NCBI RefSeq assembly: GCF_019397265.1
Contig: NZ_CP068985.1
Span: forward strand, 4,444,501-4,508,500
Direction of reading: 5' to 3'
DNA length: 64,000 nucleotides
DNA from: Nonomuraea coxensis DSM 45129
GTDB lineage: Bacteria; Actinomycetota; Actinomycetes; Streptosporangiales; Streptosporangiaceae
The translations under genes and the position numbers were made by a program. The first letter of the stretch is position 1. Each line of letters opens with the position of its first letter. The notes below the pieces were generated by a model, which was given only the letters and a program-made list of their open reading frames with translations, searched no databases and was not told where the DNA came from. Below, piece by piece: positions 8,703 through 17,354 of this stretch.

Positions 8703-9629
8703 ATGACCACGCCCGCCCCCTCCCCGACCGCCCCCTCCCCGACCGCCGCCGCCGACGCCCGCATCCCGGCGGCGCACCCCTTCGCCGCGCACCTGAGGCG
8801 CGCCGCCGCCCTGGAGGCCGCCGACCCGCACCGGGCGTGGACGCCGCAGGACGGGCCGCTGCCCAGCCTCTACCTGTCCCACGGCGGCGGCCCCCTGCCC
8901 TTCCAGAGCCCCGAATGGCTCACCCCGCTGCACGACTGGGCCCGCTCCCTGCCCAAGCCGAAGGCGATCCTGGTCGTCTCCGCGCACTGGGAGTCCGCGC
9001 CGCTGTCGGTGAGCGCCGACCGGCCCGACGAGCTGGTGTACGACTTCGGCGGCTTCGACGCGCTCTACTACACCTTCCGCTACGACACCCCGGACGCCGG
9101 CGACCTGTCCAGGCAGGTGACCGGCCTCATGCCGGACACCGAGCACGTGCACCGGCACGGCCGCCGCGGCCTCGACCACGGCGCCTGGGTGCCCCTGAAG
9201 ATCATGTACCCGGCCGCCGACATCCCGGTGCTGCAGCTCAGCCTGCCCACCGAGGACCCCGACCGGCTGCTGGCCATCGGCGCGCGGCTGCGTCCGCTGC
9301 GCGACCAGGGCGTGCTCGTGATCGGCTCCGGGCACATGACCCACGGACTGCCGTTCCTGACCAGGGAGATGTTCCAGGGGAACGTGGTGCCCGGCTGGTC
9401 GTCCGACTTCGACGCCTGGGCCGCCGACGCCCTGGCCCGCGGCGACGTCGCCGAACTCGCCCGCTTCCGCACCGCCGCGCCCGGCATGCCGTACGCGCAC
9501 CCGACCGTCGAGCACTTCACCCCGCTGTTCGTCACCCTCGGCGCGGCCACCGACCCTGCGGCGCCGGTGGTGACCAGGCTCGACGGCTACGGCGTGGGGC
9601 TGTCCCGCCGCTCCTTCGAAGCGGCCTGA
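8703..9629 (+). CDS. Class III extradiol dioxygenase, DODA/LigB type
   Basis: Metal-dependent ring-cleavage family protein of 308 residues. Seen: histidine motifs of the DODA branch in order, LSHGGGPLP, SAHWES, LDHGAWVPLK and GSGHMTHGLP. Homologues include 4,5-DOPA dioxygenase and the E. coli protein YgiD; the natural substrate of bacterial members is mostly unknown. I chose the ATG at 8703 because AAGGAG precedes it by six bases; a longer reading from 8646 adds 19 residues with no ribosome site. The first 30 residues are a low-complexity Pro/Ser/Thr/Ala tail. Likely controlled by the divergent MarR protein. Confidence 0.88.
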   Translation: MTTPAPSPTAPSPTAAADARIPAAHPFAAHLRRAAALEAADPHRAWTPQDGPLPSLYLSHGGGPLPFQSPEWLTPLHDWARSLPKPKAILVVSAHWESAPLSVSADRPDELVYDFGGFDALYYTFRYDTPDAGDLSRQVTGLMPDTEHVHRHGRRGLDHGAWVPLKIMYPAADIPVLQLSLPTEDPDRLLAIGARLRPLRDQGVLVIGSGHMTHGLPFLTREMFQGNVVPGWSSDFDAWAADALARGDVAELARFRTAAPGMPYAHPTVEHFTPLFVTLGAATDPAAPVVTRLDGYGVGLSRRSFEAA

Positions 9630-9637
9630 CCGTCGCC

Positions 9638-9657
9638 CGGCCGGCATTCACCGGCCG
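9638..9657 (+). terminator. Hairpin after the dioxygenase gene
   Basis: CGGCCGG, six-base loop, CCGGCCG: a perfect 7-base GC stem that starts nine bases after the dioxygenase stop. No U-run follows, which is common for actinobacterial terminators. Confidence 0.5.
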
Positions 9658-9724
9658 TCGCGCCCCTTGATCGCCGGGTGCGTCTTCCGGCAGCATGATC
9701 GCCGGGTCGAGGGGGTGCAGCGGC

Positions 9725-9928
9725 ATGGCGTCATCGCGCGGACGTCTCATCCTGAGGAACGTCGTGGTCCCGATGGCGGCCTCGCTGGCCGCGGTCCTCC
9801 TGGTGGCCGGCCTCGGATGGGCCGCGCTGCATTCCTTCCTCGGGCCCAAGGTGCAACGCATAGACCCGGCCGTGCTTCCCGAACTACGAGCCGATGGTGC
9901 ACATCACCGTCCAGGCGTGAACATCTGA
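9725..9928 (+). CDS. Small membrane protein of unknown function
   Basis: Sixty-seven residues. A basic N-terminus (SSRGRLILRN) is followed by one strong hydrophobic segment, about residues 12-32 (VVVPMAASLAAVLLVAGLGW), then a short polar tail. A GAGGGGG ribosome site lies 11 bases before the ATG. I do not recognise the family. It converges on the potassium transporter gene, with 17 bases between the two stops. The reading is short and could be chance, but the ribosome site and clean membrane segment favour a real gene. Confidence 0.5.
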   Translation: MASSRGRLILRNVVVPMAASLAAVLLVAGLGWAALHSFLGPKVQRIDPAVLPELRADGAHHRPGVNI

Positions 9929-9945
9929 CGCGAAAGCCGTTCCGG

Positions 9946-11295
9946 TCACCCGACGATGACCCTCTCCTCGGGAAGCTGATACCGGCGGGTGCGGTCCTTC
10001 AACGCCAGGGCGGAGCCCAGGGTGAGGGGGCCCGTCCTGCCGATGAACATGAGCAGCACCAGCAGCACCTGCCCGGCCGGCGTGGTGTCGGCGGTGATGC
10101 CGGTCGAGAGCCCGACCGTGCCGAACGCCGAGACGACCTCGAACAGCACCTTGTCCAGGCTGTGCGGGGTCAGGGCCATCAGGAGGTAGGTGGACAGCGC
10201 GACCAGGGCCAGGCTGATCAGGGTGACCGAGACGGCCTGGCGCTGCGCCGTGTCCGGCAGGCGGCGATGGCCGATGTTGACCTCGCGCTCGCCGCGCACC
10301 TCGGACCAGATGACGAAGGCCAGCATGCCGAACGTGGTGACCTTGATGCCGCCCGCCGTGCCGGCGCTGCCGCCGCCGATGAACATCAGCAGGTCGGTGG
10401 CGAGCCGGCTGCTCGGGTGCATGCCGGCGATGTCGATGCTGTTGAAGCCCGCCGTCCGCGGCATGACGGCGGTGAAGAACGCCGCCAGGAACTTCCCTGG
10501 ATCGTCGAGCGGGCCGAGCGTCTTCGGGTTGTGCCACTCGGCGATGAGGAAGACCAGGGTTCCGGCGACCAGCAGGACCGCGGTGACGGCGACGGTGATC
10601 CTGGTCAGCACCGACCAGCGCTGGGGGCGGCGCCAGGTGCGCAGCAGCTCGAAGACCACCGGGAAGCCGAGCCCGCCCACGATCACCGCGGCGGCGACGG
10701 TCAGGCAGATCCACGGGTCGGCGACGTAGCGCATCAGGCTGTCGGACCACAGCGCGAAGCCCGCGTTGTTGAAGGCGGAGACCGCGTGGAAGACGCCCAG
10801 GTACACGGCGCGGCCGAACGGCTCGTCGTGGCCGAGCAGGAAACGGCCGGTCAGGACCACCGCCGCGGCGGCCTCGCAGGTCAGGCTGAAGACGACCACG
10901 CGGCGGACCACGTGCCGGACGTCGGTCGGGCTCGACGTCCTGGTCTCGGCCTGGGCGAAGAGCCTGGCGCGCAGGCCGAGGCGGCCGGCCACCAGGAGGG
11001 TGAGCAGCGTGGCCAGGGTCATGATGCCGAGACCGCCGATCTGGATCAGCCCGGCGATGACGACTTCACCGAACGCCGACCAGTGCGACGCGGTGTCCAC
11101 GACGGCGAGGCCGGTGACGCACACGGCCGACGTCGCCGTGAACAGGGCCGTGAGCCAGCCCGCCGACTCCCCGGACTCGGTGGAGATCGGCAGGACGAGC
11201 AGCGCGGTGCCCAGCAGGGCGGCCGCTCCGAAGCCGGCGACGATCACCTGGGCCGGGTGCTGGAAGTGGGGGAGAATGCCCTGCGACCGTCTCAT
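9946..11295 (-). CDS. TrkH/KtrB family potassium uptake protein
   Basis: Membrane-embedded potassium translocator of 449 residues. The four pore loops that mark the family are visible, each with its filter glycine: TSAVCVTGLAV, VSAFNNAGFAL, AVMPRTAGFNSI and SAFGTVGLSTG. The motif FIGGGSAGTAGGIKVTT sits in the third repeat. I chose the ATG at 11295, right before the basic cytosolic end RRSQGILPHF; the 49 residues of open frame upstream are low-complexity. These proteins normally need a cytosolic TrkA/KtrA gating subunit, and none is encoded next to it in this window. Confidence 0.92.
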   Translation of the reverse strand: MRRSQGILPHFQHPAQVIVAGFGAAALLGTALLVLPISTESGESAGWLTALFTATSAVCVTGLAVVDTASHWSAFGEVVIAGLIQIGGLGIMTLATLLTLLVAGRLGLRARLFAQAETRTSSPTDVRHVVRRVVVFSLTCEAAAAVVLTGRFLLGHDEPFGRAVYLGVFHAVSAFNNAGFALWSDSLMRYVADPWICLTVAAAVIVGGLGFPVVFELLRTWRRPQRWSVLTRITVAVTAVLLVAGTLVFLIAEWHNPKTLGPLDDPGKFLAAFFTAVMPRTAGFNSIDIAGMHPSSRLATDLLMFIGGGSAGTAGGIKVTTFGMLAFVIWSEVRGEREVNIGHRRLPDTAQRQAVSVTLISLALVALSTYLLMALTPHSLDKVLFEVVSAFGTVGLSTGITADTTPAGQVLLVLLMFIGRTGPLTLGSALALKDRTRRYQLPEERVIVG

Positions 11296-11628
11296 GAGCC
11301 GCCCGTGCCGACGCGGCGGACGAGGCCGGCCACGAGCGTGATCGGCGGTAACAGGCCGGCGAACGCCTTCATGAGCATGTGCCTGTCGACCTCCGGCCGG
11401 CGTCGGCGAACGTGAACCTGCCGACCAGGCTTCCCGGCGCACCGCGCCCTACCGTAACAGGAACGAGATGGTTAGCGCCTCTATGGGTGGATAAAGGCGG
11501 ATTTTCCGAGGCCGGCGAAGGAAAGCACCCCGGCGAGAGCCTTGCAGGCCGGAGCGCGGCGGACAGGTCATGGAGCGACCCAACCCTTTGCCGATCATGG
11601 GCGTCGGTAACGGGGGAGAGGAGTCATC
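11296..11628. other. Intergenic region, divergent promoters expected
   Basis: The 333 bases between the potassium transporter and the ECF sigma gene hold no reading frame I can support. The part from about 11450 to 11530 is less GC-rich than its surroundings and is where I would expect the promoters. I cannot pick out a confident -35/-10 pair. Confidence 0.5.
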
Positions 11629-12156
11629 TTGGACCCCAATGACAGCTTCCGTGAGTTCATGGCCGCCCATCAGCAGTCGCTGATGCGGACGGCCTACCTG
11701 CTCACGGGGGACGCCCACCTGGCCGAGGACCTGCTGCAGAGTGTGCTGCTGAAGGTGCTCAGCCGCTGGCCCAAACTGGCGGACGTCGCCAGTCCGCAGG
11801 CGTACGCCCGCAAAGCCCTGATCAACCAGTACATCTCCTGGCGCCGCCGGCTGGCCAGGGCGACCGAGCTGCCGAGAGCCGAGCCGCCGGATCGACCGTA
11901 TTCCACCGAGGATTCCACGGTCGTCCGGATCGCCATGCTGCGGGCGCTCGCGCAACTGCCGCCCAGGCAGCGGGCCGTGATCGTCCTGCGCTACTACGAG
12001 GACCTCACCGAACACGAGACCGCCAAACTGTTGCGCTGCTCGCTCGGCACGGTCAAGAGCCACGCCCATCATGTGCTCGCCCGGTTACGAGTGCTCGCGC
12101 CTGAGCTGGCGCCGAAGTTCGCCGAGACGGAAGACCTGAAGGGAGCACGCCGATGA
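11629..12156 (+). CDS. SigE-family ECF RNA polymerase sigma factor
   Basis: Alternative sigma factor of 175 residues with only regions 2 and 4. Region 2: AYLLTGDAHLAEDLLQSVLL then WPKLADVASPQAYARKALINQY. Region 4: LAQLPPRQRAVIVLRYYEDL with the helix-turn-helix TAKLLRCSLGTVKSHAHHVL. The start is TTG at 11629, with GGAGAGGAG five bases upstream. The ATG of the next gene overlaps its stop by four bases, so the two proteins are made together. In this subfamily the partner is often a membrane protein that may control the sigma factor. Confidence 0.93.
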   Translation: MDPNDSFREFMAAHQQSLMRTAYLLTGDAHLAEDLLQSVLLKVLSRWPKLADVASPQAYARKALINQYISWRRRLARATELPRAEPPDRPYSTEDSTVVRIAMLRALAQLPPRQRAVIVLRYYEDLTEHETAKLLRCSLGTVKSHAHHVLARLRVLAPELAPKFAETEDLKGARR

Positions 12157-13349
12157 CCTGGCTGAGAGATGTGCTGGACGACGTGGCCCACCACGCGCCC
12201 CAGGTGGACCTGACCGAGCGGACGATCGGGATCCGCAGGCGGCGCAGGCGCAGGACGACCTCGATCGTCGCGGCCGCCGCGGTCGTCGCCGTCGCGCTCG
12301 GCGTGACGACCGCCGTACGGCTGCAACGCGCGCAGCCGCGCCCCGCCGCCGCGCCGGGAGCCGTGACCGACCTGCCGGCGCGAGGGGTGGGGCCGTTGAG
12401 CCACGCCTTCATGACGTTCTGCCGGCCGGAGGGCGGCAAGGCGCCGGCGGGATGCGTGAACGGCGGCTGGCGGGTGGTCACCCGTGGCGGCAAGACGTAC
12501 CGGGTGGCGCGGGCCCTGTCCGGTTCGCCGTCCAAGCTCCGGCCGAGCCCGCTGGCGATCAGCCGGAACGGCCGTAAGATCGCGTACTACGACACCAAGG
12601 CCGGCACCTTCGCGGTGCGCGACCTCGCCTCGGGGAAAGTGACCACGGCGCCGGCGAAGGTGCCCACGGCCTGGCTCGGCAGTATCGCGCACCTCCTGCT
12701 GTCGGACGACGGCCGCTTCCTCGCCTTCACCAAGAGCCCGGCGCTCAAGGACCCGGCCATGCTGTTCGACATGCGCGAGCGCATGGCCCGGCCGCTGCCG
12801 AACGGCTGGAACCCCATCGGCCTGTCCCCGGACGGCGACACGATCACCCTGGCGGAGTACGCCCCCAAAACCCGTCTGCAGACCATCACCCGGCTCTGGC
12901 AGACGTCCACGGCGGGCAACTCGACGACCGTCGACGTCGCCGGGGACTACTCGATCGGCGCGCTCGGGCCGGACGGGCACAGCGTCGTCGCGGTGGAGAG
13001 CGTGAACGCGGGCGTCGTCGGATGCATGAGAAGCGGCCCCGACCTCGTGCACCTGGACAGGAAGACCGGCAAGGCGCTCAGGAAGGTCCCCGTGCGGGGC
13101 CTGTCCATGACGGCCAACCAGGTCTACCTGCGCGGCTGGACCGGCCCTCACGAGATCACGGCCCTGGCCACGCCCCTGGTCTGCCATGAGCGGGACGACG
13201 ACGCGCCCGCATCGGACCTCGACCCGCCGTACGTTCCCTTCACGGCGTACGCGGTGAACGTCGAGACCGGTGTGGCCAGGAAGCTCGCCACCTACACCGC
13301 TCAGGGCTTCTTCCACCTCGTGCTCCCGGGCTTCCCCGGCACCCTGTGA
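12153..13349 (+). CDS. Membrane-anchored propeller-like protein, putative sigma-factor partner
   Basis: 398 residues: a short N-terminal cytosolic part (1-38) ending in an arginine-rich stop (RRRRRRR), one membrane segment (about 40-56, IVAAAAVVAVALGVTTA), then a large extracytoplasmic part. That part has repeated strands of the SPDG/SxNGRKIAYYD, SDDGRFLAFT and SPDGDTITLAEY type, as in WD40/TolB-like propellers. It has no zinc-binding anti-sigma (HxxxCxxC) motif in its short cytosolic end. Translationally coupled to the sigma gene; a role in sensing or anchoring the sigma factor is inference. Four cysteines in the outer part could form disulfides. Confidence 0.82.
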   Translation: MTWLRDVLDDVAHHAPQVDLTERTIGIRRRRRRRTTSIVAAAAVVAVALGVTTAVRLQRAQPRPAAAPGAVTDLPARGVGPLSHAFMTFCRPEGGKAPAGCVNGGWRVVTRGGKTYRVARALSGSPSKLRPSPLAISRNGRKIAYYDTKAGTFAVRDLASGKVTTAPAKVPTAWLGSIAHLLLSDDGRFLAFTKSPALKDPAMLFDMRERMARPLPNGWNPIGLSPDGDTITLAEYAPKTRLQTITRLWQTSTAGNSTTVDVAGDYSIGALGPDGHSVVAVESVNAGVVGCMRSGPDLVHLDRKTGKALRKVPVRGLSMTANQVYLRGWTGPHEITALATPLVCHERDDDAPASDLDPPYVPFTAYAVNVETGVARKLATYTAQGFFHLVLPGFPGTL

Positions 13350-13405
13350 CGGACCTCCGGGGCGCGAGGGACACATGAGCTGTCGGCGTCGGACCGGCCG
13401 CTCCG

Positions 13406-14947
13406 TCAGCGGGAACCTTGGTGGCCGTCCGCGCGGGCCAGGTCCCGCAGCCGTTCCTTCATGACCTTGCTGGAGCCGGTGCGGGGCAGTTCGGCGACGA
13501 GGTCGAGGCGGGTGGGGATCTTGTACCGGGCCAGTCGTCCGTCGAGGAAGGCCCGCAGGTCGCCGAGGGTGAGGGTGGCCCCGGGAGCGGTGACGACGAA
13601 GGCCCGGCCGCTCTCGCCCCACTTCTCGTGGGGCACGCCGATGACCGCCACCTCGGCGACCGCGGGGTGCTCGAAGATCGCCGCTTCGACCTCGGCGGGA
13701 TAGACGTTCTCGCCGCCGGAGATGTACATGTCCTTGACCCGGTCGACGATGTGGAAGTGCCCGTCGGCGTCGACGTAGGCGATGTCGCCGGAGTGGAACC
13801 AGCCGCCCGGGGAGAACGCGCGGGCGGTGCCTTCGGGATCGTGCCAGTAGCCGGGGGTGACGTTGGGGCCCTGGATGATGATCTCGCCCGGCTCGCCGGG
13901 CGCGGTGTCGGTCAGGTCGGTACGGACGCAGCGGACGTCGGTGAAGAAGACCGGCACCCCGGCGGATCCGGCCTTGCGCCGGCTCTGTCCCGCCTCCAGG
14001 AACGTCGCCCCCGGCGCGGTCTCGGTGAGCCCGTAGCCCTGGCAGAAGGTCAGCCCGCGTTCCTGGTAGGTGCTGATCAGCGCGGGCGGCACCGCCGCGC
14101 CGCCCGCCATCAGGCTGCGCACCGAGGACAGGTCGGCGTGCGCCCATCGCGGTGAGCGGGCCAGCTCGGCGTACATGGTGGTCACGCCGAACATCCAGGT
14201 GACGCGGTGCTCGGCGATGAGGTCGAAGCAGCCGCCGGTGTCCCAGGACGGCATGATCACCGAGGTGCCGCCCTTGAGGAAGGTCGGCAGCAGGCACTGG
14301 TTGAGCGCGGCCACGTGGAACAGCGGCGCGCTGACCAGCGTCACCTCGTCGCCGGCGACGTCCACGCCGATGAGCAGGTTGTAGCAGTTCCAGACGAGGT
14401 TGCCATGGGTCAGCATCGCTCCCTTGGGGCGGCCCGTCGTCCCGGACGTGTAGAGGATGGTGGCGACGTCGTCCAGCGTGACGGGCACGTCGATCGGCGT
14501 GGCCTCGCCGCCCGCCAGCCACTCCTCGTAGTCGTGTTCGCCGGGATCCGGCCGGGTCAGCGCCACCACGGTGTCCAGCTCCGCGACCCGCCGGGAAGCG
14601 CGGACGACGGGGGCGCACTCGGGTGCGTAGATCAGGGCGGACGCACCGCTGTGGGCGAGCATGTAGTCGATCTCCGGCGCGGCGAGCCGGAAGTTCAGGG
14701 GGACGAAGACGCCGCCGAGCAGGTGGGTGGCGAACATCGTCTCGACGAAGGCCGGATGGTTCGGCCCCAGATAGGCGACCCGGTCCCCGTGGCCCACGCC
14801 GGCGGCGCGCAGCCGGTCGGACAGCCTGGTCGTGCGTTCGTGCACGTCCGCGAAGGACAGCCGGCGTTCCCCGAACACCAGGGCGGTGTTCCGCGGCGAC
14901 ATCAGGGCCCGCCTGGCGGGCCAGACGCCGAGTCCGTTGTTGCGCAT
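13406..14947 (-). CDS. Acyl-CoA synthetase (AMP-forming)
   Basis: Adenylate-forming ligase that activates a carboxylic acid to its CoA thioester using ATP, 513 residues. Motifs: P-loop LYTSGTTGRPKGA, aromatic/adenine motif QGYGLTE, hinge Asp in FHSGDIAYVDADG, hinge region VDRVKDMYISGGENVYP, and the C-terminal catalytic Lys in LPRTGSSKVMK. Full length. The ATG at 14947 follows GGGAAGA. It is the last gene of a minus-strand operon that starts with the SDR at 17239 and is divergent from a MarR gene. The acid it activates is unknown; the neighbours suggest an aromatic or long-chain acid. Confidence 0.93.
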   Translation of the reverse strand: MRNNGLGVWPARRALMSPRNTALVFGERRLSFADVHERTTRLSDRLRAAGVGHGDRVAYLGPNHPAFVETMFATHLLGGVFVPLNFRLAAPEIDYMLAHSGASALIYAPECAPVVRASRRVAELDTVVALTRPDPGEHDYEEWLAGGEATPIDVPVTLDDVATILYTSGTTGRPKGAMLTHGNLVWNCYNLLIGVDVAGDEVTLVSAPLFHVAALNQCLLPTFLKGGTSVIMPSWDTGGCFDLIAEHRVTWMFGVTTMYAELARSPRWAHADLSSVRSLMAGGAAVPPALISTYQERGLTFCQGYGLTETAPGATFLEAGQSRRKAGSAGVPVFFTDVRCVRTDLTDTAPGEPGEIIIQGPNVTPGYWHDPEGTARAFSPGGWFHSGDIAYVDADGHFHIVDRVKDMYISGGENVYPAEVEAAIFEHPAVAEVAVIGVPHEKWGESGRAFVVTAPGATLTLGDLRAFLDGRLARYKIPTRLDLVAELPRTGSSKVMKERLRDLARADGHQGSR

Positions 14948-14967
14948 GTTCTTCCCGCGCGCCGCGG

Positions 14968-15426
14968 TCAGGCGTAGTGGCGGTAGATGACGCGGGCGAC
15001 GCAGGCGGGCTTGGCCGATCCTTCGACCTCGACGGTGAAGTCGCACACCATCTGCACGCCGTCGCCGGGCACGTCGGTGACCTCGGCGACCACGGCGCCG
15101 AGCCGGATCCTCGATCCGGTCCGCACGGGGCTGGGGAAGCGGACCTTGTCCAGGCCGTAGTTGATGCTCATCCGCACGCCCTCGATGGCGAGCAGGTCGT
15201 TGAAGAGCGGGATGACCAGGGCGAGGGTGAGGTAGCCGTGCGCGATGGTCCCGCCGAACGGGCCGTCCCCGGCCCTGCCGGGATCGGTGTGGATCCACTG
15301 GTGGTCGCCGGTCGCGTCGGCGAAGGTGTTCACGCGTTCCTGCTCGACGGGCAGCCACTGGCTGTGGCCCAGGTCCTTGCCGGCCAGAGCCCTGATCTCC
15401 GTCAGGCCGTGCGCGGTGGTGGTCAT
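14968..15426 (-). CDS. MaoC-like (R)-specific enoyl-CoA hydratase
   Basis: Hot-dog-fold protein of 152 residues with the MaoC hydratase signature FADATGDHQWIHTD, then GPFGGTIAHGYLTL. It adds water to an enoyl-CoA. Very similar in layout and motifs to the MaoC protein at 50952 (same ATGDHQWIH core and GPFGGTIAHG), so the two loci probably handle related substrates. The ATG at 15426 overlaps the stop of the amidohydrolase gene by four bases. Confidence 0.92.
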   Translation of the reverse strand: MTTTAHGLTEIRALAGKDLGHSQWLPVEQERVNTFADATGDHQWIHTDPGRAGDGPFGGTIAHGYLTLALVIPLFNDLLAIEGVRMSINYGLDKVRFPSPVRTGSRIRLGAVVAEVTDVPGDGVQMVCDFTVEVEGSAKPACVARVIYRHYA

Positions 15427-16316
15427 GCTGGTGTCTCCTTGGAGGTGAGGCCGAGCAGGCGGGCGGCGTTGTCCTTGAGGATCTTGGGCCGTACCTCGGG
15501 CTTGATGTCGAGCTTGGCGAAGTCGGCCAGCCAGCGGTCCGGGGTGATCACGGGGTAGTCGGAGCCGAAGAGCACCTTGTCCTTGAGCAGGGTGTTGGCG
15601 TAGCGGACGAGCTGCGGCGGGAAATACTTGGGCGACCATCCGGACAGGTCGATGTACACGTACGGCTTGTGGACGGCCACGGCCAGAGCCTCGTCCTGCC
15701 AGGGGAAGGACGGATGCGCCAGGACGATCCGCAGTTCGGGGAAGTCCACGGCCACGTCGTCGACCAGCATGGGGTCGGAGAACTTCAGCCGGATGCCGCC
15801 GCCGCCCGGCACGCCGGCGCCGATGCCGGTCTGGCCGGTGTGGAACAGCGCGGGCACCCCCAGTTCCTCGATGGCCTCGTACAGCGGGTAGGCCATGGGG
15901 TCGTTCGGGGCGTAGCCCTGGATGCTGGGGTGGAACTTGAAGCCGCGCACGCCGTGCTCGGCGACCAGCCGCCGCGCCTCGCGGACGCCGGCGCGGCCCT
16001 TCCACGGGTCCACGCTGGCGAACGGGATCAGCACGTCGGGGTGTTCGGCGCAGCTCTCGGCGACCTCCTCGTTCGCGATGCGGGGATGGCCGGTGGCGTG
16101 CTCGGCGTCGACGGTGAACACCACCGCGGCCATGCCGCGCTCGCGGTAGTAGGCAGCGGTCTCCCCGATCGAGGGCTGCCGGTGCCCGTGCGCCTTGAAG
16201 TACTCCTCGGAGGCTCCGAACAGCTCCGGGCTCAGCGACCGGTGGCCGGAGCGGGAGATCTCGGCGTGCGTGTGCACGTCGATGGCCGTCAGCCGGTCGA
16301 GGTCCATCGCGGTCAT
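15423..16316 (-). CDS. Amidohydrolase-family protein (decarboxylase-like)
   Basis: Metal-dependent TIM-barrel protein of 297 residues of the amidohydrolase 2 group. That group includes gamma-resorcylate and aminocarboxymuconate decarboxylases. Metal and active-site residues in order: HxH in IDVHTHAE, His in GFKFHPS, His in LFHTGQTG, His in LAHPSFPW, Asp in FGSDYPV. The start at 16316 overlaps the SDR stop by four bases. Set between an SDR and a MaoC hydratase, it probably either removes a carboxylate from an intermediate or hydrolyses a ring; I cannot tell which. Confidence 0.88.
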   Translation of the reverse strand: MTAMDLDRLTAIDVHTHAEISRSGHRSLSPELFGASEEYFKAHGHRQPSIGETAAYYRERGMAAVVFTVDAEHATGHPRIANEEVAESCAEHPDVLIPFASVDPWKGRAGVREARRLVAEHGVRGFKFHPSIQGYAPNDPMAYPLYEAIEELGVPALFHTGQTGIGAGVPGGGGIRLKFSDPMLVDDVAVDFPELRIVLAHPSFPWQDEALAVAVHKPYVYIDLSGWSPKYFPPQLVRYANTLLKDKVLFGSDYPVITPDRWLADFAKLDIKPEVRPKILKDNAARLLGLTSKETPA

Positions 16317-17239
16317 CTCATGCCTCCGGTGCCCTGAGGAGCCTTGGGAGCGGGGATGCCGTAGGTCTCCGGCTGCGCGCCCACGCCGGTGCTCCACTGC
16401 GCGGCGATCGCCTCGGCGCTCCAGCCGCCGTCCTTGACGGCGACCGCCTTCTCCTGGGGATGCGTCCAGAGGGCCAGCCGGTCGCCGCCGATGCCGATGG
16501 CCTGCCCGGTCACGTCCGCGGAGGCGTCCGAGGCCAGGAACGTGATGAGCCCGGCCACGTCCTCCACGGTGCCCAGTCCCTCGTCCTTGCGCAGCCAGCC
16601 GGGCAACGGCCTGCCGGTGCGCTCCGCCTCCTCGATGACCGGGGCGAACGCCGGGATTGTCCTGGTCATCTCGGTGGCCGCCACCGGCACCACGGCGTTC
16701 ACCGTGATCCCGGCCCTGGCCAGCTCCAGCGCCCAGGTCCTGGCCATGGCGACGATCCCCGCCTTGGCCGCGGCGTAGTTGGCCTGGCCGAAGTTGCCGC
16801 GTTGCCCGGCGGGGGAGGAGATGAGCACGATGCGGCCGCCGGTGCCCTGCTCGCGCATCCGTACGGCCGCCGCCCTGGCGCAGGTGAAGGTGCCCCGCAG
16901 GTGCACCCGCACCACCGCGTCGAAGTCGTCGTCGGTCATCTTCCACAACACCCGGTCACGCAGGATGCCGGCGTTGGTCACCAGGACGTCCAGCCGTCCG
17001 AAACGCTCGACCGCGGTGGCGACCAGCTCGTCCGCCGCCGGCGTGTCGCCCACCGCGGCCACGACGCCCGCCGCGCGGCCGCCCGCGCGGGTGAGCCGTT
17101 CCACGGCGGCGTCCACGGCCTCCTGGCCGACGTCGTTGACCACCACGGCCGCGCCCGCGGCGGCCAGCGCCTCGGCGTAGGCCAGGCCCAGCCCGCGTCC
17201 GCTCCCGGTGACGATCGCGACCTTGCCCTTGAGATCCAT
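16313..17239 (-). CDS. Short-chain dehydrogenase/reductase
   Basis: NAD(P)-dependent oxidoreductase of 308 residues. Rossmann motif TGSGRGLG near residue 11, NAG motif in TNAGILRD, catalytic Ser in LISSPAG, YxxxK in NYAAAKAG. The chain is about 50 residues longer than a standard SDR; the extra C-terminal part (after TGQAIGIGGDRLALW) resembles the SDR part of multifunctional beta-oxidation proteins. First gene of the ligase operon; its ATG lies 19 bases from the nearest operator-like repeat. Confidence 0.93.
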   Translation of the reverse strand: MDLKGKVAIVTGSGRGLGLAYAEALAAAGAAVVVNDVGQEAVDAAVERLTRAGGRAAGVVAAVGDTPAADELVATAVERFGRLDVLVTNAGILRDRVLWKMTDDDFDAVVRVHLRGTFTCARAAAVRMREQGTGGRIVLISSPAGQRGNFGQANYAAAKAGIVAMARTWALELARAGITVNAVVPVAATEMTRTIPAFAPVIEEAERTGRPLPGWLRKDEGLGTVEDVAGLITFLASDASADVTGQAIGIGGDRLALWTHPQEKAVAVKDGGWSAEAIAAQWSTGVGAQPETYGIPAPKAPQGTGGMR

Positions 17240-17257
17240 GTCCTGACTCCATCCCGA

Positions 17258-17310
17258 TTGACAGGAAACCTGTCGATCAGGAGGGTTGCATCGATCAGGA
17301 TTCCTGTCAA
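17258..17310. promoter_or_regulatory. Two operator-like inverted repeats in a divergent promoter
   Basis: Between the divergent SDR and MarR genes, TTGACAGGAA (17258-17267) recurs as its exact reverse complement TTCCTGTCAA (17301-17310). Each half also has a weaker local mate: CCTGTCGA just after the first, ATCAGGA just before the second. This makes two near-palindromes of the form GACAGG-n-CCTGTC, about 40 bases apart. That is the layout expected for a MarR dimer repressing both promoters. Confidence 0.55.
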
Positions 17311-17354
17311 TGGCCTAGGGTGGGAGCCCGGGCGGGGAGCAAGGTGCAGGGGCG

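Noticed and set aside
9669..9707. Direct repeat GATCGCCGGGT (9669 and 9697)
   Set aside because: Only 11 bases, GC-rich and near a hairpin; likely chance, no supporting structure.
11379..11642. Plus-strand frame of 87 codons upstream of the sigma gene
   Set aside because: No ribosome site, no motif, and it runs into the sigma gene in another frame; treated as noncoding.
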